Shown: one piece after another, positions 50,769-61,112 of the stretch | Layout: every line of letters starts with the position of its first letter | How positions within the stretch are numbered: position 1 is the first letter of the stretch | Source of the DNA: Paenibacillus humicus NBRC 102415 | GTDB lineage: Bacteria > Bacillota > Bacilli > Paenibacillales > Paenibacillaceae | Length of the DNA: 64,000 bases | NCBI RefSeq assembly: GCF_004000905.1 | Contig: NZ_BIMD01000018.1 | Location: 1 to 64,000, forward strand | Reading direction: 5' to 3' | The notes under the pieces: model-generated | What the model saw: only the letters and a program-made list of their open reading frames with translations | Databases searched by the model: none | Told to the model about the DNA's origin: nothing | Program-made: the position numbers and the translations under genes

Positions 50769-52520
50769 ATGATGGTTATGCAGGGCGAGGCTCTGAAATC
50801 CAAGGAAGAAATCATGGAAAAAATGAGGAAGCCGGAAGTGATCAGCGGCTCCGAAATTCTTCTCCGCAGCCTGGTGCTCGAAGGCGTGGAATGTGTATTC
50901 GGTTATCCCGGCGGCGCGGTATTGTATATCTACGACGCCATGCACGGGTTCTCGGATTTCCACCATGTGCTCACTCGGCACGAGCAGGGAGCGATCCATG
51001 CGGCCGACGGTTATGCGAGGGCATCCGGCAAGGTCGGGGTGTGCATCGCCACTTCGGGACCGGGGGCGACGAACCTCGTCACCGGAATCGCGACAGCTTA
51101 CATGGACAGCGTGCCGCTCGTCGTCATCACGGGCAACGTAGCGACCAATCTCATCGGCACGGACGCTTTCCAGGAAGCGGACATTACGGGAATCACCATG
51201 CCGATCACGAAGCACAGCTTCCTGGTGCGGACGGCCGAAGAGCTGCCGCGTGTCATTCACGAAGCGTTCCACATCGCGAACACGGGCCGGAAAGGACCGG
51301 TGCTGATCGATATTCCGAAGGATGTATCGGCCGCGATGACCATGTTCGAGCCGGTGAGCGGCGAAGTCAGCCTGAGAGGCTATAACCCCAATACGACGCC
51401 TCGCAAGCCTCAGCTCGACAAGCTGGCGAAGGCGATCGGCGAAGCGGAGCGTCCGCTCATCCTGGCAGGCGGAGGAGTGGTTTACTCCGGAGGGCATGAA
51501 GAGCTGCTGGAATTCGTCACGAAGACCGGCATCCCGGTCACGACGACGCTTCTTGGCCTCGGCGGATTCCCGAGCGGCAACGACCTGTGGGTCGGCATGC
51601 CGGGCATGCACGGAGCCTATGCTTCAAACAAGGCTATTCAGGAGAGCGACCTGCTGATCAATATCGGCGCGCGCTTCGATGACCGGGTGACGATGAAGCT
51701 GGACGGCTTTGCGCCGAAGGCCAAAATCGTCCACATCGATATCGACCCGGCCGAAATCGGCAAAAACGTGCCGACCGACATTCCGATTGTCGGCGATGTG
51801 AAAATCACGCTTGGCCTGCTCAACGAAGAAGTCGGCTATGCCGCCAAAGCGGATGCATGGAGAGCCCAGATCCAGGCTTGGAAAACGGAGCAGCCGCTCC
51901 GCTACCAGGATTCCGACACCGAGCTCAAGCCGCAATGGGTCATCAGCATGATCCACGATACGACGAACGGCGACGCAATCGTGACGACCGACGTCGGCCA
52001 GCATCAAATGTGGGCAGCCCAGTACTATCGTTTCAACAAGCCTCGTTCCTGGGTCACCTCGGGAGGTCTCGGCACGATGGGCTTCGGATTCCCTTCCGCG
52101 ATCGGCGCCCAGATGGCCAATCCCGAACGTGTCGTCGTCAGCATCAACGGAGACGGCGGCATGCAGATGTGCGCGCAGGAGCTCGCGATCTGCGCCATCA
52201 ACAACATTCCGGTCAAGGTCGCCATCATCAACAATCAGGTGCTTGGAATGGTCCGCCAGTGGCAAGAAATTCTCTACGACAACCGGTACAGCCATATCGA
52301 CCTCGCCGGCAGCCCGGACTTCGTCAAGCTGGCCGATGCATACGGAGTCAAAGGCTTCAGGGCTTCCAACAAGGAAGAAGCCGAGGCGGCGTGGAAAGAA
52401 GCGCTCGCGCATCCCGGTCCTGCAGTCGTGGAATTCGTTGTCCGCAAGCATGAGAATGTATTCCCGATGGTAACCCAGGGCAACACCATTGACGTCATGC
52501 TCATGGGGGATGAACAATGA
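50769..52520 (+). CDS. ilvB: Acetolactate synthase, large subunit
   Basis: A 583-residue ThDP- and FAD-dependent enzyme that makes acetolactate or acetohydroxybutyrate in valine, leucine and isoleucine synthesis. The catalytic Glu lies in [20 protein letters not shown] near residue 75, and the ThDP motif in [20 protein letters not shown]. The N-terminus carries about 20 extra residues. GGGAGGAACAC is ahead of the ATG. The stop overlaps ilvN by four bases, so the two subunits are translationally coupled. Confidence 0.96.
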   Translation: MMVMQGEALKSKEEIMEKMRKPEVISGSEILLRSLVLEGVECVFGYPGGAVLYIYDAMHGFSDFHHVLTRHEQGAIHAADGYARASGKVGVCIATSGPGATNLVTGIATAYMDSVPLVVITGNVATNLIGTDAFQEADITGITMPITKHSFLVRTAEELPRVIHEAFHIANTGRKGPVLIDIPKDVSAAMTMFEPVSGEVSLRGYNPNTTPRKPQLDKLAKAIGEAERPLILAGGGVVYSGGHEELLEFVTKTGIPVTTTLLGLGGFPSGNDLWVGMPGMHGAYASNKAIQESDLLINIGARFDDRVTMKLDGFAPKAKIVHIDIDPAEIGKNVPTDIPIVGDVKITLGLLNEEVGYAAKADAWRAQIQAWKTEQPLRYQDSDTELKPQWVISMIHDTTNGDAIVTTDVGQHQMWAAQYYRFNKPRSWVTSGGLGTMGFGFPSAIGAQMANPERVVVSINGDGGMQMCAQELAICAINNIPVKVAIINNQVLGMVRQWQEILYDNRYSHIDLAGSPDFVKLADAYGVKGFRASNKEEAEAAWKEALAHPGPAVVEFVVRKHENVFPMVTQGNTIDVMLMGDEQ

Positions 52521-53008
52521 ACCGCAAATACACGATCGCCGTACTCGTCAACAACCAGCCTGGAGTGCTGCAGCGCGTATCCGGATTGTTCGGACGCCGC
52601 GGCTTCAATATCGAAAGCATCACGGTAGGCGCCAGCGAAGAGGCCGGACTGTCACGCATGGTCATCGTCACCGGCGGAGACGACAAGCTCCTCGAGCAGG
52701 TATCCAAGCAGCTCTATAAGCTGATCGACGTCATCAAGGTCGTCGATGTGAGCGCCAATCCGATGGTGGAGCGGGAGCTGGCCTTGATCAAGGTCACCGC
52801 CGAGCCGTCCGCGAGACCGGAAATTCTCGGAGTGGTCGAGACATTCCGCGCTGCCGTCGTCGATATCGGACCGAGCACTCTCATCGTTCAAGCCGTCGGA
52901 GGACCCGACAAGATCGACGCGATGATCGAGCTGCTGCGCCCTTACGGCATCCGCGAGCTCAGCCGCACCGGCGTAACCGCGATGAATCGCGGAGCTGTCC
53001 GATCCTAG
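52517..53008 (+). CDS. ilvN: Acetolactate synthase, small regulatory subunit
   Basis: A 163-residue subunit with an N-terminal ACT domain ([20 protein letters not shown]) that binds valine for feedback control, and a C-terminal domain with [19 protein letters not shown]. Length is usual for the IlvH/IlvN type. The ATG overlaps the ilvB stop (ATGA). An internal promoter and long leader separate it from ilvC. Confidence 0.95.
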   Translation: MNRKYTIAVLVNNQPGVLQRVSGLFGRRGFNIESITVGASEEAGLSRMVIVTGGDDKLLEQVSKQLYKLIDVIKVVDVSANPMVERELALIKVTAEPSARPEILGVVETFRAAVVDIGPSTLIVQAVGGPDKIDAMIELLRPYGIRELSRTGVTAMNRGAVRS

Positions 53009-53018
53009 TTTGAATTTT

Positions 53019-53046
53019 TTGATAAGTTCGACAACGCGCCTATAAT
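53019..53046 (+). promoter_or_regulatory. Internal sigma-A promoter ahead of ilvC
   Basis: TTGATA, a 16-base spacer and a perfect TATAAT. It starts 11 bases after the ilvN stop and would give ilvC a T-box-independent transcript. Confidence 0.65.
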
Positions 53047-53072
53047 GCTATAACTTCTACCTATAAAGCCGA

Positions 53073-54234
<1,162 letters not shown>

Positions 54235-54250
54235 GGAACAAGCATCAGAA

Positions 54251-54293
54251 GCGCCCCGCAGGCGCATCCATAGAAGCGGACTTGTCCGCTTCC
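54251..54293 (+). other. Two hairpins in the ilvC-leuA gap
   Basis: GCGCC / GGCGC at 54251-54265 and a perfect GAAGCGGAC / GTCCGCTTC with a two-base loop at 54274-54293. No T-run follows either, so these look like message-processing or stability elements rather than terminators. Confidence 0.55.
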
Positions 54294-54385
54294 CACAGGC
54301 CGCGCGCTTCTTCCCCAAGGAAAGAGGCGCGTTCGCCGCTTCAATGGATTAAATCCGCATATACTCAAGAAACGGAGGTGCCGGC

Positions 54386-55930
54386 GTGCGCAAAATCTAT
54401 ATTTTCGATACGACGCTTCGCGATGGCGAGCAGTCGCCCGGAGTCAACCTGAATACCAAGGAAAAGGTGGAAATCGCCCTTCAGCTCGAAAAGCTGGGCG
54501 TGGACCGCATCGAGGCAGGTTTTCCGGCCGCGTCGCCAGGGGATCTGGCCGCCGTGCAGGCCGTGGCCGCAGCAGTCAAGCAGGCAACGGTCATCGGCCT
54601 TGCCCGCGCGGTGGAAAAGGATATCGACGCGGCCTGGGAAGCTCTCAAGGACGCGGCCGACCCTTGCATCCATATTTTTCTCGCGACCTCGCCGATCCAC
54701 CGCAAGCACAAGCTGAAGATGGAGAAGGAGCAGGTGCTGGCGGCGGCGGACAAAGCGATCCGCTACGCGAAGCAGCGCTTCGCCAAGATTGAATTCTCGC
54801 CGGAGGATGCGGGCCGCACGGAGCTGGATTTCCTGTGCGAAGTGACCGAGATGGCGATCAAGGCGGGCGCTACCGTCGTGAACATCCCCGATACGGTCGG
54901 GTATATGACTCCGGCCGAGTTCGGCCATATCTTCAAGACGCTGAAGGAAACCGTACCCGGCATCGACGGCATCCAGCTCAGCGCCCACTGCCATGACGAT
55001 CTCGGCATGGCGACGGCGAACGCTCTGGCTGCCATCCTCAACGGAGCCGACCAGATCGAGGGCACAATCAATGGCATCGGCGAGCGCGCCGGCAACACGG
55101 CGATTGAAGAGGTCGCGCTGGCGCTGGAGACGAGAGCGGCGCTGTACGGCGCCAAGACCGGGCTTCATCTCAAGGAAATCGCGCGTACCAGCCGTCTGGT
55201 CAGCAAGCTGACCGGCATGGTCGTGCCGGGCAACAAGGCGATCGTCGGGGCGAACGCTTTTGCGCATGAGTCGGGCATCCATCAGGACGGCATGCTGAAG
55301 GAGAAGACGACGTACGAGATTATTTCTCCCGATACGATCGGCGTGAAGGAATCGAAGCTCGTCATGGGCAAGCACTCCGGCCGCCATGCGTTCCGGGAGA
55401 AGCTGATCGATCTCGGCTACGAGCTGGAGGACGAAGCCTTGAATGCGGCCTTCGCCAAGTTCAAGGATCTCGCCGACCGCAAGAAGAACGTGACGGACGA
55501 CGATCTGCTGGCGATGCTGGAGGAGAAGCTGGTCGACACGCCGGAAATCTATGCCCTGGAGACGGTGGAGGTCCATTACGGCAACCGCTCTACGCCGAAG
55601 GGCACGGTCTCGATCAAGGTCGAGGGGCAGGGCGTGCAGACGCGCACGGCGGAGGGCAACGGCTCTGTCGACGCGCTGTTCAACGCGATCGACCTCGTGA
55701 CCGGAGAAGCGGTCGAGCTGGAGGACTACTCCATCAAGTCGGTTACCCATGGCAAGGACGCGCTCGGCGAGGTCCATGTCGTGCTGCTGCAGGATGGCGT
55801 GTCGGCGCAAGGCCGCGGAGTAAGCACGGACATTCTTGAAGCGAGCGCGCGCGCCTACGCGGATGCGCTCAACCGCCTTATCGAGAAGCGCAAGGCGCCG
55901 GGCCGCCGCGACCGGATGAGCCTGATCTGA
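54386..55930 (+). CDS. leuA: 2-isopropylmalate synthase
   Basis: A 514-residue enzyme joining acetyl-CoA and 2-ketoisovalerate, the first leucine-specific step. The TIM barrel has [20 protein letters not shown] at the N-terminus and the metal motif [17 protein letters not shown]. The C-terminal regulatory LeuA dimer domain (about residues 370-505) should bind leucine. The start is a GTG at 54386 after GGAGGTG. It is 151 bases downstream of ilvC with no terminator between, and a perfect terminator follows. Confidence 0.96.
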   Translation: MRKIYIFDTTLRDGEQSPGVNLNTKEKVEIALQLEKLGVDRIEAGFPAASPGDLAAVQAVAAAVKQATVIGLARAVEKDIDAAWEALKDAADPCIHIFLATSPIHRKHKLKMEKEQVLAAADKAIRYAKQRFAKIEFSPEDAGRTELDFLCEVTEMAIKAGATVVNIPDTVGYMTPAEFGHIFKTLKETVPGIDGIQLSAHCHDDLGMATANALAAILNGADQIEGTINGIGERAGNTAIEEVALALETRAALYGAKTGLHLKEIARTSRLVSKLTGMVVPGNKAIVGANAFAHESGIHQDGMLKEKTTYEIISPDTIGVKESKLVMGKHSGRHAFREKLIDLGYELEDEALNAAFAKFKDLADRKKNVTDDDLLAMLEEKLVDTPEIYALETVEVHYGNRSTPKGTVSIKVEGQGVQTRTAEGNGSVDALFNAIDLVTGEAVELEDYSIKSVTHGKDALGEVHVVLLQDGVSAQGRGVSTDILEASARAYADALNRLIEKRKAPGRRDRMSLI

Positions 55931-55954
55931 CGTTTGCTGAACGGTATGAAGGCC

Positions 55955-55989
55955 AAAAGCGCCTGCCCATCGGGGCAGGCGCTTTTTTT
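55955..55989 (+). terminator. Intrinsic terminator of the ilv-leuA operon
   Basis: AAAAGCGCCTGCCC / GGGCAGGCGCTTTT with an ATCG loop and TTTTTTT. Confidence 0.92.
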
Positions 55990-56017
55990 GCGCGTGGCTT
56001 CAGAAGCTTATGAAATC

Positions 56018-56107
56018 GAGCTGTCAGCTGCTTTTGAAAACAAGCTGCAAGCTCTTTTGAAAATAAGTCGTGAGCTGCTTGTAAAATTAGCGTCAGCTGC
56101 TTGGGTC
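56018..56107. repeat. Degenerate tandem repeats of about 23 bp
   Basis: Four related units built on AGCTGCTTTTGAAAA(C/T)AAG, each starting TCAGCTG, CAAGCTC, TGAGCTG or TCAGCTG. They run into the 3' end of the opposite-strand acetyltransferase gene. Confidence 0.5.
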
Positions 56108-56668
56108 CGCTTTCAGCTTCGCGTAAACGCACATATCCCGCCACTCGGTCCTGTCCGCCGACAGCTCGCTCTGCTGCAGGATGCCTTCGAGGCGGAAGCC
56201 GAGCTTCTCCGGAATCGCCCGGCTCCGCGCATTGAGTCTGTCGCAGCGGATTTCCAGGCGGCGTGCTTCCAGGTGGACGAAGGCGAAGCCGCATATGGCG
56301 GCTACCGCTTCGGTCACGTACCCATTGCCGGCGCGGCGGCTGTCCGCCCAGTACCCGATTTCGAATGCGCGGGCGTTCCAGTCGATATGATGAAGGCCGA
56401 CGCATGCCGCCATCTGCCCGCTTTCTTTCTCCAAGGCGACAAAACGGAGCTTCTCCCGCTTGAGGAACCGTATCGCCGATTCCCGCGAATTCAGCTCGGC
56501 CTGCTCGACGCTATGGGGGGACTGAGCCCAGGACATCCAGGCTCTGAGCTCGTCGAGGGAGGCGTTGATCGTCTCGCTCATCATCGGGCCGTCTCCTTGC
56601 TGCGCCATCCTCATTACGAGGCGTTCCGTCTCGACGCTTGTCGGGAAATCAATCAGGATCGGGTTCAT
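56093..56668 (-). CDS. GNAT family N-acetyltransferase (RimJ/RimL-like)
   Basis: A 191-residue acetyltransferase. The start MNPILIDFPTSVETERLVMR is typical of the RimJ/L branch, with FEIGYWADSRRAGNGYVTEA as the acetyl-CoA motif and ARSRAIPEKLGFRLEGILQQ as the C-terminal signature. Branch members acetylate ribosomal protein N-termini, antibiotics or small amines; the substrate is unknown. It interrupts the leu genes on the opposite strand. Confidence 0.9.
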   Translation of the reverse strand: MNPILIDFPTSVETERLVMRMAQQGDGPMMSETINASLDELRAWMSWAQSPHSVEQAELNSRESAIRFLKREKLRFVALEKESGQMAACVGLHHIDWNARAFEIGYWADSRRAGNGYVTEAVAAICGFAFVHLEARRLEIRCDRLNARSRAIPEKLGFRLEGILQQSELSADRTEWRDMCVYAKLKADPSS

Positions 56669-56837
56669 CGTTTCGACCGCCTTTTTTATAGCTGATTATA
56701 CTTCCGATAGAGACAATTGGAAACAAATGCCGCTGACAAAAGGGGAAGGTCGGCGGCTGACGGTACCTATAGGTTATGCCTATCAAACCGATAGCTATCC
56801 TATCTTGGAGCCTTATAGCGCGATGTGGTACAACTGT

Positions 56838-56852
56838 TGATAGTGATTATCA
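56838..56852. promoter_or_regulatory. Fur-family-like box upstream of leuB
   Basis: TGATAGTGATTATCA matches the 7-1-7 box TGATAATnATTATCA used by Fur, PerR and Zur in Bacillus at 13 of 14 defined positions. It lies 32 bases before the leuB ATG, directly after a possible extended -10 (TGG-TACAAC, 56826-56834). Confidence 0.55.
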
Positions 56853-56884
56853 ATCGTTGAGAAGAAGACGGGAGCGTGTCCATT

Positions 56885-57961
56885 ATGGCAGAAGTAAAGA
56901 AAATCGCGGTGATCGCGGGCGACGGAATCGGACCGGAAGTCGTCGGCGAAGCCATCAAGGTGATCAAGAAAGTCGAAGAGCTGTACGAATACCGCTTTGA
57001 ATTCGAGCATGGCCTGTTCGGCGGAATCGCCATCGACGAGAAAGGAACTCCGCTTCCACAGGAAACACTGGAAATTTGCCAGAAGGCGGATGCCGTCCTG
57101 CTCGGCGCGGTAGGCGGGCCGAAATGGGACAACAACACCAAGGAGCTCCGTCCGGAAACCGGGCTTCTCGGCATCCGCAAGGCGCTCGGGCTCTTCTCCA
57201 ACATCCGCCCGGCGACAGTGTTCGACTGCCTGAAGGATGCCTCGACCTTGAAGCCGGAAGTGCTGGAGGGTACCGACCTGATCGTCGTGCGCGAGCTGAC
57301 GGGCGGCATCTACTTCGGCGAGAAATTCCGCCGCGAGGGAGAGCATGGCCAAGAGGCGGTCGACACCTGCGTGTACAACGTGCAGGAGGTGGAGCGCATC
57401 GTGCGCCAGGCGTTCGACATCGCCATGACGCGCGGCAAGCGGCTTGCCTCCGTCGACAAAGCCAACGTGCTGGAGACTTCCCGCCTCTGGCGCGAGGTCG
57501 TGAACCGGATCGCGCCGGAGTATCCGGAGGTGGAGCTTGAGCATGTGCTCGTCGACAACTGCGCCATGCAGCTGCTTCGCCGTCCGTCGAGCTTCGACGT
57601 CATCGTGACGGAGAACATGTTCGGGGATATCCTGAGCGACGAGGCTGCCATGCTGACGGGCTCCATCGGCATGCTGAGCTCCGCTTCCCTCGGCGAAGGC
57701 AGCTTCGGCCTGTACGAGCCGGTCCACGGCTCGGCGCCGGATATCGCTGGCCAAGGCATCTCCAACCCGATCGCGACCATTCTGTCCGTCGCGCTCATGT
57801 TCCGTCTGACATTCGGCTATGCGGACGCGGCGCAGGCGATAGAGGACGCGGTCAAGGAAGTTCTCGATGCCGGCCACCGTACAGGCGATATCGCTGTGGA
57901 CAAATCCAAGGCGATCGGAACGGAAGAAATGGGACGGCTTATTGTAGAAGCGATCCGCTGA
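56885..57961 (+). CDS. leuB: 3-isopropylmalate dehydrogenase
   Basis: A 358-residue enzyme that oxidises and decarboxylates 3-isopropylmalate with NAD. Visible signatures: [20 protein letters not shown] at the N-terminus, [20 protein letters not shown] and the metal/NAD segment [20 protein letters not shown]. The NAD-specific [20 protein letters not shown] follows. GACGGGAG precedes the ATG at 56885; a GTG at 56876 is an alternative. It is cut off from leuA by a terminator and an opposite-strand gene, so it has its own promoter. leuC and leuD do not follow. Confidence 0.96.
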   Translation: MAEVKKIAVIAGDGIGPEVVGEAIKVIKKVEELYEYRFEFEHGLFGGIAIDEKGTPLPQETLEICQKADAVLLGAVGGPKWDNNTKELRPETGLLGIRKALGLFSNIRPATVFDCLKDASTLKPEVLEGTDLIVVRELTGGIYFGEKFRREGEHGQEAVDTCVYNVQEVERIVRQAFDIAMTRGKRLASVDKANVLETSRLWREVVNRIAPEYPEVELEHVLVDNCAMQLLRRPSSFDVIVTENMFGDILSDEAAMLTGSIGMLSSASLGEGSFGLYEPVHGSAPDIAGQGISNPIATILSVALMFRLTFGYADAAQAIEDAVKEVLDAGHRTGDIAVDKSKAIGTEEMGRLIVEAIR

Positions 57962-58070
57962 TCCCGCCTTTCCGAATGGAACCCGAATACTGAAGCCCGC
58001 CTTGCAGAATAGAGTCAAGAATTCCGAATTCCAGCTTGTTATGTCGGTCAAGTCATCCTTTCAACCGATT

Positions 58071-58099
58071 TTGACTCCGTTCGGATGGAATGATATCAT
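58071..58099 (+). promoter_or_regulatory. Sigma-A promoter of the peroxiredoxin gene
   Basis: TTGACT, a 17-base spacer and TATCAT with TGA in front, 58 bases upstream of the ATG. Confidence 0.75.
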
Positions 58100-58156
58100 C
58101 TTGTTTGAACAGGACAAGAAACTGCACGCTTCACGCGTCGAGGAGGAAATAGACCT

Positions 58157-58705
58157 ATGGCAGAACGTTTGGTCGGCCGCCCGGCTCCGGATTTCACGAT
58201 GGAGACCGTTGACGGCCAAGGACAGCAATTCGGCAAGGTATCCCTTTCGGATTATCGCGGCAAATGGCTGGTGTTCTTCTTTTATCCGCTTGATTTCACC
58301 TTTGTATGCCCGACTGAAATTACTGCGCTGAGCGATGCGGCTTCCGAATTCACGAAGCTTAACACCGAGATTCTCGGCGTATCCATCGACAGCATCCATA
58401 GCCACAAGGCGTGGATCAACACGCCTAAGAACGACAACGGCTTGGGCAAGCTGAATTTCCCTCTCGCCGCCGATATCACGAAGCAGGTATCCCGCGACTA
58501 CGGCGTCCTGATCGAAGAGGAAGGCATTGCCCTGCGCGGTCTCTTCATCATCGATCCGGAAGGCGAGCTGAAATACCAAGTCGTCAACCACAACGACGTA
58601 GGCCGCAGCGTAGAAGAAACGCTTCGCGTCCTTCAAGCGCTCCAATCCGGCGGTCTCTGCCCGATGAACTGGAAGCCGGGCGACAAGAACCTCGTCACGA
58701 ACTGA
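58157..58705 (+). CDS. 2-Cys peroxiredoxin (AhpC/TSA family)
   Basis: A 182-residue thiol peroxidase that reduces H2O2 and organic peroxides. The peroxidatic Cys is in [15 protein letters not shown] near residue 52 and the resolving Cys in [15 protein letters not shown] near residue 171, so it is a typical 2-Cys enzyme. No AhpF-like reductase gene is adjacent, so thioredoxin is the probable donor. GAGGAGG precedes the ATG. It has its own promoter and terminator. Confidence 0.95.
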   Translation: MAERLVGRPAPDFTMETVDGQGQQFGKVSLSDYRGKWLVFFFYPLDFTFVCPTEITALSDAASEFTKLNTEILGVSIDSIHSHKAWINTPKNDNGLGKLNFPLAADITKQVSRDYGVLIEEEGIALRGLFIIDPEGELKYQVVNHNDVGRSVEETLRVLQALQSGGLCPMNWKPGDKNLVTN

Positions 58706-58719
58706 CCTTCGCAAGCAGA

Positions 58720-58750
58720 CAAGCCAGGGCATACGCCCTGGCTTTTTTGT
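58720..58750 (+). terminator. Intrinsic terminator of the peroxiredoxin gene
   Basis: GCCAGGGC / GCCCTGGC with an ATAC loop, followed by TTTTTTG. Confidence 0.9.
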
Positions 58751-58924
58751 TCGTGCTGTCGACCCGCCTCGGGCATTCCAGCTATGGAGAACGCCCATCT
58801 GGGTTAATCTGGATATCGAAAGGGTATTTGAGTATAGTTGAAGACAGGACAAAACATCCACTTTGGCCTTTTCAACGTCTTTCTATATAGACCTAGACCT
58901 TGTACTCAGAAGGAGGCGGGCAGC

Positions 58925-59377
58925 TTGCATTCAGAACCGGCCGAACCGACCGGCATCTATTCCGCTCGGCATGCGGATGGCGCCGAAGCGGTTCGAAGCG
59001 GCTTGGAGCGTGTCAGGAAAATGCTGGCCAAAACCGAGCATTTGATGGGAGCGGCAGATGAAAGAACCCGCCGCGTGGAGCAATTGACCCAAAGGGCCTC
59101 GGAGCTGCTGGGCGCTTTGAGAGAGGGAGCAGAGGCGCTGAAGGCGGCTGAAAAGGCTGCATCGGATGAATCGGTCCTGCTGCCGGAGGGCGGAGCGGAC
59201 AAGACGGTCATGGACACGGCTCCGATCAGCGTCGGGCTGGAAGAAGCGGCAGAAATCGAGGAGCTCGTGCGGGCTATTACGAGGGAAATACGCGAGCTCC
59301 AAAGGGAACGGATGCCTTTTTTGAGCGAGGCTGCGTCCGGCGGGCGCCAGGCGGTTAAAGATAACCAATACGAATGA
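58925..59377 (+). CDS. Predicted coiled-coil protein, unknown function
   Basis: A 150-residue soluble protein with no membrane segment. Two long helices rich in Glu, Arg, Ala and Leu are visible (ERVRKMLAKTEHLMGAADER and EEAAEIEELVRAITREIREL), joined by a Pro/Gly-containing turn. The start is a TTG at 58925, 8 bases after AGGAGG. The upstream frame open to 58838 overlaps a possible promoter. It is followed after 23 bases by a small Pro-rich ORF. No family recognised. Confidence 0.6.
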   Translation: MHSEPAEPTGIYSARHADGAEAVRSGLERVRKMLAKTEHLMGAADERTRRVEQLTQRASELLGALREGAEALKAAEKAASDESVLLPEGGADKTVMDTAPISVGLEEAAEIEELVRAITREIRELQRERMPFLSEAASGGRQAVKDNQYE

Positions 59378-59400
59378 TTGGACAGGGAGGAATGACTGTC

Positions 59401-59616
59401 ATGCCGGACTACAACCGGGAAGAGCCCAAGCCGGAGATCGCCCCTCCGGCCTCGCCAGAAGTCGAACCGCCAAAGGAGCCGGAGATTCGGCCCGAGCCTT
59501 CCGCTCCGGAGATTCAACCCGGCCCTCAGCCGGTGCCGGAGATTCCGGACTTGCCGTCCGAACCGGGACCGATTCCGGATTCGCCGACCGAAGTCCCGCC
59601 GCCCAATCCGCTTTGA
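59401..59616 (+). CDS. Small Pro/Glu-rich protein, unknown function
   Basis: A 71-residue protein made almost entirely of Pro, Glu and Ser (for example PEVEPPKEPEIRPEPSAPEI), which should be disordered and extended. GGGAGG is 10 bases ahead of the ATG at 59401; an ATG at 59392 sits too close to it. It probably shares a message with the coiled-coil gene. Composition bias alone could create such a frame, but the ribosome site supports translation. Confidence 0.5.
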   Translation: MPDYNREEPKPEIAPPASPEVEPPKEPEIRPEPSAPEIQPGPQPVPEIPDLPSEPGPIPDSPTEVPPPNPL

Positions 59617-59657
59617 GCGGAATTCAGCGGCAAAGGAGCAGCAGAGGGCGCAGGAAT

Positions 59658-59673
59658 GATGCGGTGCCGCATC
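59658..59673. promoter_or_regulatory. Inverted repeat upstream of the zinc-finger-like gene
   Basis: GATGCGG-TG-CCGCATC, with a possible TACAAT -10 at 59677-59682. The repeat would lie in the promoter spacer, where a repressor could act. Confidence 0.4.
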
Positions 59674-59753
59674 GAATACAATTTCCATACCTGTTGCGAA
59701 GAAACCGAAGCTAGGAAGGTATAGGCCAAAGGCAGTTCAAGGAGGGAAATACC

Positions 59754-60179
59754 ATGAGTTTCTGCTGCGGAGCAAGCATGATTGGAACCAAAGGCACGCT
59801 CAGGCATTACCGGACTCACATCCATAACGTCCCTATTTTGTTCTGCCCGGTTTGCCATCGTGTGGATATTCATTATATGATAGAGAGCGAATATGAAATA
59901 TTGGCTGAATATGCGCATGGCGACGGAGTGACGGAAGTCGACTTCCAGGATTACGTGGACCAGAAAGGAAAGTCCATCTTCGAGAACTGTGTCAACCACG
60001 ATCATGAGGATCCGATGGACGTGGTGGCCAGCCAGATCGACATGGCTCTGGACCTGCTGAGCTTTTCCAAGCAGCTCGGGGACCACGCATGGGAAGAAGA
60101 GCTGAAGAAGCGGCTGGCGATTTTGAATCTTCGCCGCAACAAGCTCAAAGCCAAGCGGGCTTCCGAGGGATTCTGCTGA
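59754..60179 (+). CDS. Zinc-finger-like protein, unknown function
   Basis: A 141-residue protein. The N-terminus carries CC at residues 4-5 and CPVCHRVDIHY near residue 31, which could form one zinc site; a further His pair occurs in NHDHEDP. The C-terminal half is helical and ends in a basic segment (LNLRRNKLKAKRASEGFC). GGAGGGAAATACC precedes the ATG. A terminator follows. It resembles YgiT-type zinc-finger proteins, but I cannot name the family. Confidence 0.75.
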   Translation: MSFCCGASMIGTKGTLRHYRTHIHNVPILFCPVCHRVDIHYMIESEYEILAEYAHGDGVTEVDFQDYVDQKGKSIFENCVNHDHEDPMDVVASQIDMALDLLSFSKQLGDHAWEEELKKRLAILNLRRNKLKAKRASEGFC

Positions 60180-60191
60180 CCGATGCCATTC

Positions 60192-60222
60192 AATGCCTCC
60201 TGGATGCAGGAGGCATTTTTTA
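60192..60222 (+). terminator. Intrinsic terminator of the zinc-finger-like gene
   Basis: AATGCCTCC / GGAGGCATT with an 8-base loop, then TTTTTTATTTT. Confidence 0.88.
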
Positions 60223-60231
60223 TTTTCGTCC

Positions 60232-60260
60232 ACTCCCATTAACGGAGCGTTGCCTCCGAA
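60232..60260 (+). promoter_or_regulatory. Candidate SigI-type promoter of sigI-rsgI
   Basis: ACTCCC at 60232-60237 and CGAA at 60257-60260 resemble the -35 (ACCCCC) and -10 (CGAA) elements reported for SigI promoters, with 19 bases between. No convincing sigma-A promoter is seen between the terminator and sigI. Autoregulation is known for sigI in B. subtilis. Confidence 0.4.
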
Positions 60261-60278
60261 TGATATAGACAAAGCGAG

Positions 60279-61112
60279 GTGCAGCCCTTGCTGCTGATGC
60301 TGTTCAAAAGATGGCTTGGGCTTTCAGCCAGGCGCAAAGAGGAGTCCGGGCACAAGGCGGATTCGCTGAACCGGCTGATCAAGCAAGCGCAGGATGGGGA
60401 CAGGACAACCCGGGAACGCCTGATCGCCGACTACCGGCCCTTTATCCTGAAGGTCACAAGCCGATTCTGCAAGCGATATGTCGATCCTTCCCGGGATGAC
60501 GAGTTCAGCATTTCGCTGATCGCCTTCGATGAAGCGATCAGCCAGTTCTCGCCGGAATCCGGCCGTTCGTTCGCGGGATTCGCCGAGACGGTCATCCGCC
60601 GGCGGCTTATCGATCATGTCCGCAAGGAACAGCGGCATATCCGCTCCCTGCCGGCCGGCTCCTTCCAAATGGAGGAAGAAGAGGAGACGTTTTATTCCCT
60701 CGCGTTCAACAGGCAGGCGGTGCTCCGCTTCAACCAGGATCAGGAAGCAGAGGAGAGGCGCCAGGAAATCATGGAATTCACGGCTGAGCTGGCAGCCTAC
60801 GGAATCCGATTCGCGGATCTGGCGGAATCATCTCCGAAGCATGAGGATTCCCGGATTCTTCTGCAGGGAATCGCGGCGAAGCTGGCCAAGCAGGACCGCT
60901 TGTTCAGCGTCCTGCTGGCTACCCGGCGGCTGCCGGTCAAGGAGCTTACGGAACTATCCGGCGTGTCGCGCAAGACGATCGAGCGCAACCGGAAATATTT
61001 GATCGCCGTATCGCTGCTCGTCCACGGGCGGTACCCCTATTTGAAGCATTATATACATATAGAAGCGCTCAAGGAGCAAATCGAGAAGAAGGCAGGAGGG
61101 ACAGGGCTGTGA
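60279..61112 (+). CDS. sigI: RNA polymerase sigma factor SigI
   Basis: A 277-residue heat- and envelope-stress sigma factor of the SigI group. Region 2-like helices contain LIADYRPFILKVTSRFCKRY and DEFSISLIAFDEAISQFSPE. The C-terminal SigI signature includes SPKHEDSRILLQGIA and VSRKTIERNRKYLIAVSLLV. The GTG at 60279 gives MQPLLLMLFK, which aligns with the B. subtilis N-terminus; a TTG at 60288 has better ribosome-site spacing and is an alternative. The stop overlaps rsgI (GTGA). Confidence 0.93.
   Translation: MQPLLLMLFKRWLGLSARRKEESGHKADSLNRLIKQAQDGDRTTRERLIADYRPFILKVTSRFCKRYVDPSRDDEFSISLIAFDEAISQFSPESGRSFAGFAETVIRRRLIDHVRKEQRHIRSLPAGSFQMEEEEETFYSLAFNRQAVLRFNQDQEAEERRQEIMEFTAELAAYGIRFADLAESSPKHEDSRILLQGIAAKLAKQDRLFSVLLATRRLPVKELTELSGVSRKTIERNRKYLIAVSLLVHGRYPYLKHYIHIEALKEQIEKKAGGTGL

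Noticed and set aside
54365-55810. A 481-residue open frame antisense to leuA
   Set aside because: Shadow of a certain gene; composition of the translation is typical of antisense frames.
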